DNA from: Candidatus Rifleibacteriota bacterium
Lineage (GTDB): Bacteria > Muiribacteriota > Ozemobacteria > Ozemobacterales > Ozemobacteraceae
Length of the DNA: 64,000 nucleotides
Direction: 5' to 3'
NCBI GenBank assembly: GCA_017417215.1
Contig: JAFPZP010000099.1
Span: forward strand, 1-64,000
The position numbers and the translations under genes are program-made. The notes beneath the pieces are model-generated. The model made no database searches. It worked only from the letters and a program-made list of their open reading frames with translations, and was not told the DNA's origin. Below, piece after piece: positions 62,701 to 64,000 of this stretch; positions within the stretch are counted from its first letter, which is position 1; every line of letters begins with the position of its first letter.

Positions 62701-64000
62701 AGAAGCTTTGGCTGAGTTAGAACTCTATACTGGTCTTGCTCCCTGCGATGGGAAAAAGGTTTCAGAAACTCAAGAAATAGTTAGAGGTCTTTTAGGTATA
62801 GTTGCTTCAACTACAGACATGCTCAAATACTCTGAAGAAAGCCGAATCGTCAGATTGTCTGATGCCAGCCATTCTGTAGATATAAGCATAAATGAAACTG
62901 CATTGAATACTAACCTTTATGTGGCTTCAACAACTATTGACAGCAGTTTTAGCTCACCAATGACAGCGAAGTTGATTTTTGGTTCTGGGGCTGAATTAAG
63001 CTTTGATATAGCTAGTCCTACCTACTTGGTTTCTATAAGCCCTGAAGAGAATGAAGAAGTTGCAGAGAACACTCTTGTTAAAGCAGTTTATTCAAGAAAA
63101 GTATATGTGAAATCTGCAAAAACAGCTGTAAAGATTGGGTCAGAGGAGTCAGAAGTTGAATGTAAGCTTTTGAATGATGATAGTATTGACGATGTTGAAT
63201 TGGTCTGGCAGCCTGTAAAGAGCTTGGTAGACGGTAATAAACATATATTAAGTATATCTGGTTTGTTAGACTACTTAGGACAAAGTATAACCAATCATAA
63301 TCATGAATTCCTGACTGGCGGCAGTCATGGAATCAGCCTTTATAGCGATTATAACTTTAAGAACAAGATAACAGATACGGAAATTTCACTTCCAGAAGTG
63401 TATGTAGAAGTAATTGGCTTTAACACTTCTAGTCTCGATGAAAACAATATCTATCTGGAACTGATTCGTGGAACTGATGCTTCCAATACACAAAAATTAA
63501 AGCTAGAGCCTGTAGGCAACTCTAAAAAGGTTTATAGATGTGCTTTGAAACTGGCTGAAACCAAGTCTGATTTACCTGCTTACCCATTGGGACTTTATCC
63601 TGGCGAATGGGTAAAATTGAGCTCTCCCTTGCTTACGACTAGTGAAATAATATTCTATTACAGGTATTCTTCAGGTGAAGAACCTAGTACAATCAATTCT
63701 ATAAAGTTTTTCTCTGATAAAAATTATGCTAGAAGGGCAGTGGATGATATCCACAATCCAAGCCTTTATATTGAGGTTGATGCAGAAGATTTGAACTGGG
63801 TCACTCAGGATACCACAAAGGTCAGAGTAACTTCTGATGATGATAGAACTGGTTTTGTCGTTGAATTAATAGAAAATGGGACTCATTCTTCTGCTTTCAG
63901 AGGTTTGGTAAAAATTAGTGAAAAAGCTTCAGATGCTGCTAATAATATTTTAAAAGTTTCTTTTGGGAAAAGGATAACGGTAGTTTCTGAAACAGATAAA
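56732..64000 (+). CDS. Giant secreted protein with alternating Ig-like modules (partial, C-terminus outside window)
   Basis: From the ATG at 56732 I checked the frame at several points, including the last line, and found no stop: more than 2,400 codons to the window edge. A signal peptide is present at the start (ISLLILIVGIFCLVPVYGA). After about 500 residues without a recognised fold, SbsA/Big_5-type Ig-like domains appear, e.g. CLPANGSTNVTIDTKPQIVF then YRIEIKTGITDFSGNPLAS. They alternate with a second module that ends in a T-G-x-(F/Y)-R-G turn, e.g. ESGAATGIYRGSY and ETGVNTGIFRGTA. Probably a surface adhesin or extracellular fibre protein. No Shine-Dalgarno is evident, so the exact start is uncertain. 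Confidence 0.85.
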   Translation, partial: MNYCNYSKNIYGKISLLILIVGIFCLVPVYGAVTETVSLTATNKTAASFSFDISPLNSRKYIYPTKVSFDTTGKVATTTPVPAYTTDFPPWDSGYPVNDWVRVVNNQSSSKFYENFIQINQFPHNFVNSSLRDKFLVCGIKLGTSKIGYGISDSPSGFVDCFSSISSEVSSENCSNKAFATIISSSRAYCCWTYKPNGLNSVIMLNSYNNSWSDVTTINNSQISEDWGVSGCLMKDGNDEYIVIAYPTSANNVSILSFKDGSPNSYTITSGITVSNSISGAQITISQNPRTGDVYLGWISGSNAYYKTGTFQPNSSTKFSFSNNSSDEHPFCEVSYSTSAAFASIYAGSYNNFETSFTVSDDNGIINYCICGDHTITQTIAGNQSISNPKFATAFQYYVSESEKYYSGCISCSRFQKIDFYSRLLEYPQACSWQASNKKLHLEGPPRLNTSVVAQVDFAEMVPANTFARCVNSEFLGGVRAFNNSFNVVGDKAVIASSSHCYFAVGFDKTMNTASYPVELSSSIRLLESGTNTPIALTNIASTSGKFVFKPNTDLKFNTSYVITIASDVVDSIGTQIYKNETLNFKTQLTSTSLDPDGVIALEAFSDSNCTNQIVDGSDIKANKKLYLRLHAYDPAFNTIDTTTVNVKRNGSLVTTLNFVQKTASTTYFYGEYQMAAPSNADSNWVFETVNTSKKLNLKVTYPVLSPSSPASGSIGLEPASISRIEVSSSEDLDSTSVTTTNVSLWQQSTRVNATVSYDNNNKKILITPSAALSSEKNYLVRVNNILDKAGNIQLVPLAFYFSTRDNTAPTITQCLPANGSTNVTIDTKPQIVFSEEILASTITKNNVVVTCNGAATDYSLSNSGNKIIVDVGQGLKTQSNYRIEIKTGITDFSGNPLASVYTYTFTTQPAHTAPSDVLSLTLYREANMFNTFGSEEKVNANTKVYFKLNAVDGATQTLDIATISLSLNGAAVRNIILYETASNSGGLFTGSYDLSGLNLYAFPSTVPAVDINTISFASPQKASVKADLKTLFPQLANSSVNAVAGNISAVNAVNVYVNSPIVLTFSGELDETSITNTSLTLASGSTSIAYTKSLSADKKSITITPSSNLPFASTITLKAVYSASGIKDLTGNPIRGPINLSFKTQGTNTAPTAITELSLYSDPSMSAVYKYADNQDFYKNGIIYIEARGSDAAPNTVDRTTVTLTGGANVTLTESGAATGIYRGSYQCSGLADGAFTVTSDVTPAISKTLNLTTPSITGVVPANNATSVSNAQVIKLTFSEPLAVASVNASNIKLVKNANSENVAATIYYTEGSNEVTLRPDAVLGFTTVYKIIVQNITDVAGNAAANSSYLFTTQDSATQPNVVTSIKAYSDTTYSLLLTSGSSVAPGSTIALSVEATDASTTTLDYINVCLKDSTNNQSRVISLPETGVNTGIFRGTAELYEVENSNIQIYTVVDESKFVDLKTAFYPAFTSFSPASGSTGLYLDNEIEITANNDIDAGTLSKSSVILESSSGTVDYDLIRPATNKIAVSITRAEPNDNLTLTLTSALKDTSSLSFPLTIVTYKLRDKGVNTFKVYKDNSYTNGIANGSDVEANQEIYCEINGVDLTQNGLTDNMEITYSDGETTDTAVLTETAAGKYRGSIIVPNSYGKTLKIQPTGFPNKALSLNILEPFVLKEYYPASASIGVHADAWPTWTFSRVIPESQLTSDKFSLYLVSSNTRVGGSLSLSPSGKQVRFKPDSVFDTLTQYEMRLSSEVSDTYGNKLGTSLKTRFTTQPPPLPPTNLSSFANYSDESYTSTATAILSNDDLYLQMTAEDPSFSTYEVASVRLDSDDGTYDGIVLTLIETNPPSGIFRLKYPVSLLAGTKITLTPQADDSFAIVLTVRAKPKLVSLNPASGSANLYLDSKIEMNFSSELDKEALEAGVTIKNNKGEKISYTCEFLNNGKKAVLIPTDLLQANQNYFISAKNIKNLEGQSINDFTYKLATKKEALAELELYTGLAPCDGKKVSETQEIVRGLLGIVASTTDMLKYSEESRIVRLSDASHSVDISINETALNTNLYVASTTIDSSFSSPMTAKLIFGSGAELSFDIASPTYLVSISPEENEEVAENTLVKAVYSRKVYVKSAKTAVKIGSEESEVECKLLNDDSIDDVELVWQPVKSLVDGNKHILSISGLLDYLGQSITNHNHEFLTGGSHGISLYSDYNFKNKITDTEISLPEVYVEVIGFNTSSLDENNIYLELIRGTDASNTQKLKLEPVGNSKKVYRCALKLAETKSDLPAYPLGLYPGEWVKLSSPLLTTSEIIFYYRYSSGEEPSTINSIKFFSDKNYARRAVDDIHNPSLYIEVDAEDLNWVTQDTTKVRVTSDDDRTGFVVELIENGTHSSAFRGLVKISEKASDAANNILKVSFGKRITVVSETDK

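Overview
The window is AT-rich bacterial chromosome. A meso-diaminopimelate-type MurE motif, many lipoproteins with LTGC/LVGC lipoboxes, pseudopilin-like genes, an NSS-family sodium symporter and a large secreted Ig-repeat protein suggest a diderm, probably anaerobic and possibly gut-associated, bacterium. The gene mix (peptidase C11, HEAT-repeat membrane protein, 674-residue urocanate hydratase, large non-standard surface proteins) would fit a deep-branching lineage such as Riflebacteria, but nothing here proves that affiliation. Neither tRNA gene encodes the full CCA end. No CRISPR array, rRNA or complete insertion sequence was seen.

Layout. 1-3.6 kb: end of a B12-binding radical SAM gene, a DUF2971 gene, tRNA-Leu(GAG), an ORF6N protein and an SH3/amidase-like lipoprotein. 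3.7-10.1 kb (minus): a sodium symporter, then a four-gene envelope polysaccharide cluster (two GT-C-like membrane proteins, a UDP-galactopyranose-mutase-like flavoprotein and GtrA). 10.2-16.4 kb: a HEAT-repeat membrane protein translationally coupled to an ECF sigma factor, a structured RNA candidate, and two paralogous lipoproteins around a zinc-finger anti-sigma-like gene. Both lipoprotein genes carry the same TGCAAC-N17-CGTA promoter-like element. 16.4-20.3 kb (minus): a pseudopilin operon and a Sel1 lipoprotein. 20.5-22.1 kb: a 42-codon ORF and a Ser-rich protein. 22.2-28.5 kb: a methyltransferase, a radical SAM protein, pyridoxamine kinase, adenosine deaminase, a cyclase receptor and a 51-residue membrane peptide gene. 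28.7-34.2 kb: DUF445 and three tandem membrane-anchored ankyrin proteins.

34.2-41.6 kb holds hutU, metK, a polysaccharide deacetylase, a HAMP protein and hypothetical proteins, with a mosaic family of palindromic intergenic repeats. Two 76-77-bp palindromes of this family flank hutU in opposite orientation. 41.7-47.6 kb: tRNA-Leu(CAG), a secreted type I pullulanase and a clostripain-family protease with a consensus promoter. 47.6-55.1 kb is the murein/division cluster ftsL-rsmH-ftsI-murE-murF-mraY. The last gene has a TTG start whose Shine-Dalgarno lies inside a 15-bp hairpin. 55.1-64 kb: a DUF4382-like lipoprotein and a very large secreted protein with alternating Ig-like modules that runs off the window.

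The best candidate for an undescribed system is the ECF sigma / HEAT protein / zf-HC2 / paired lipoprotein locus. The tandem ankyrin membrane proteins with repeated N-K-D-Y tails come second.
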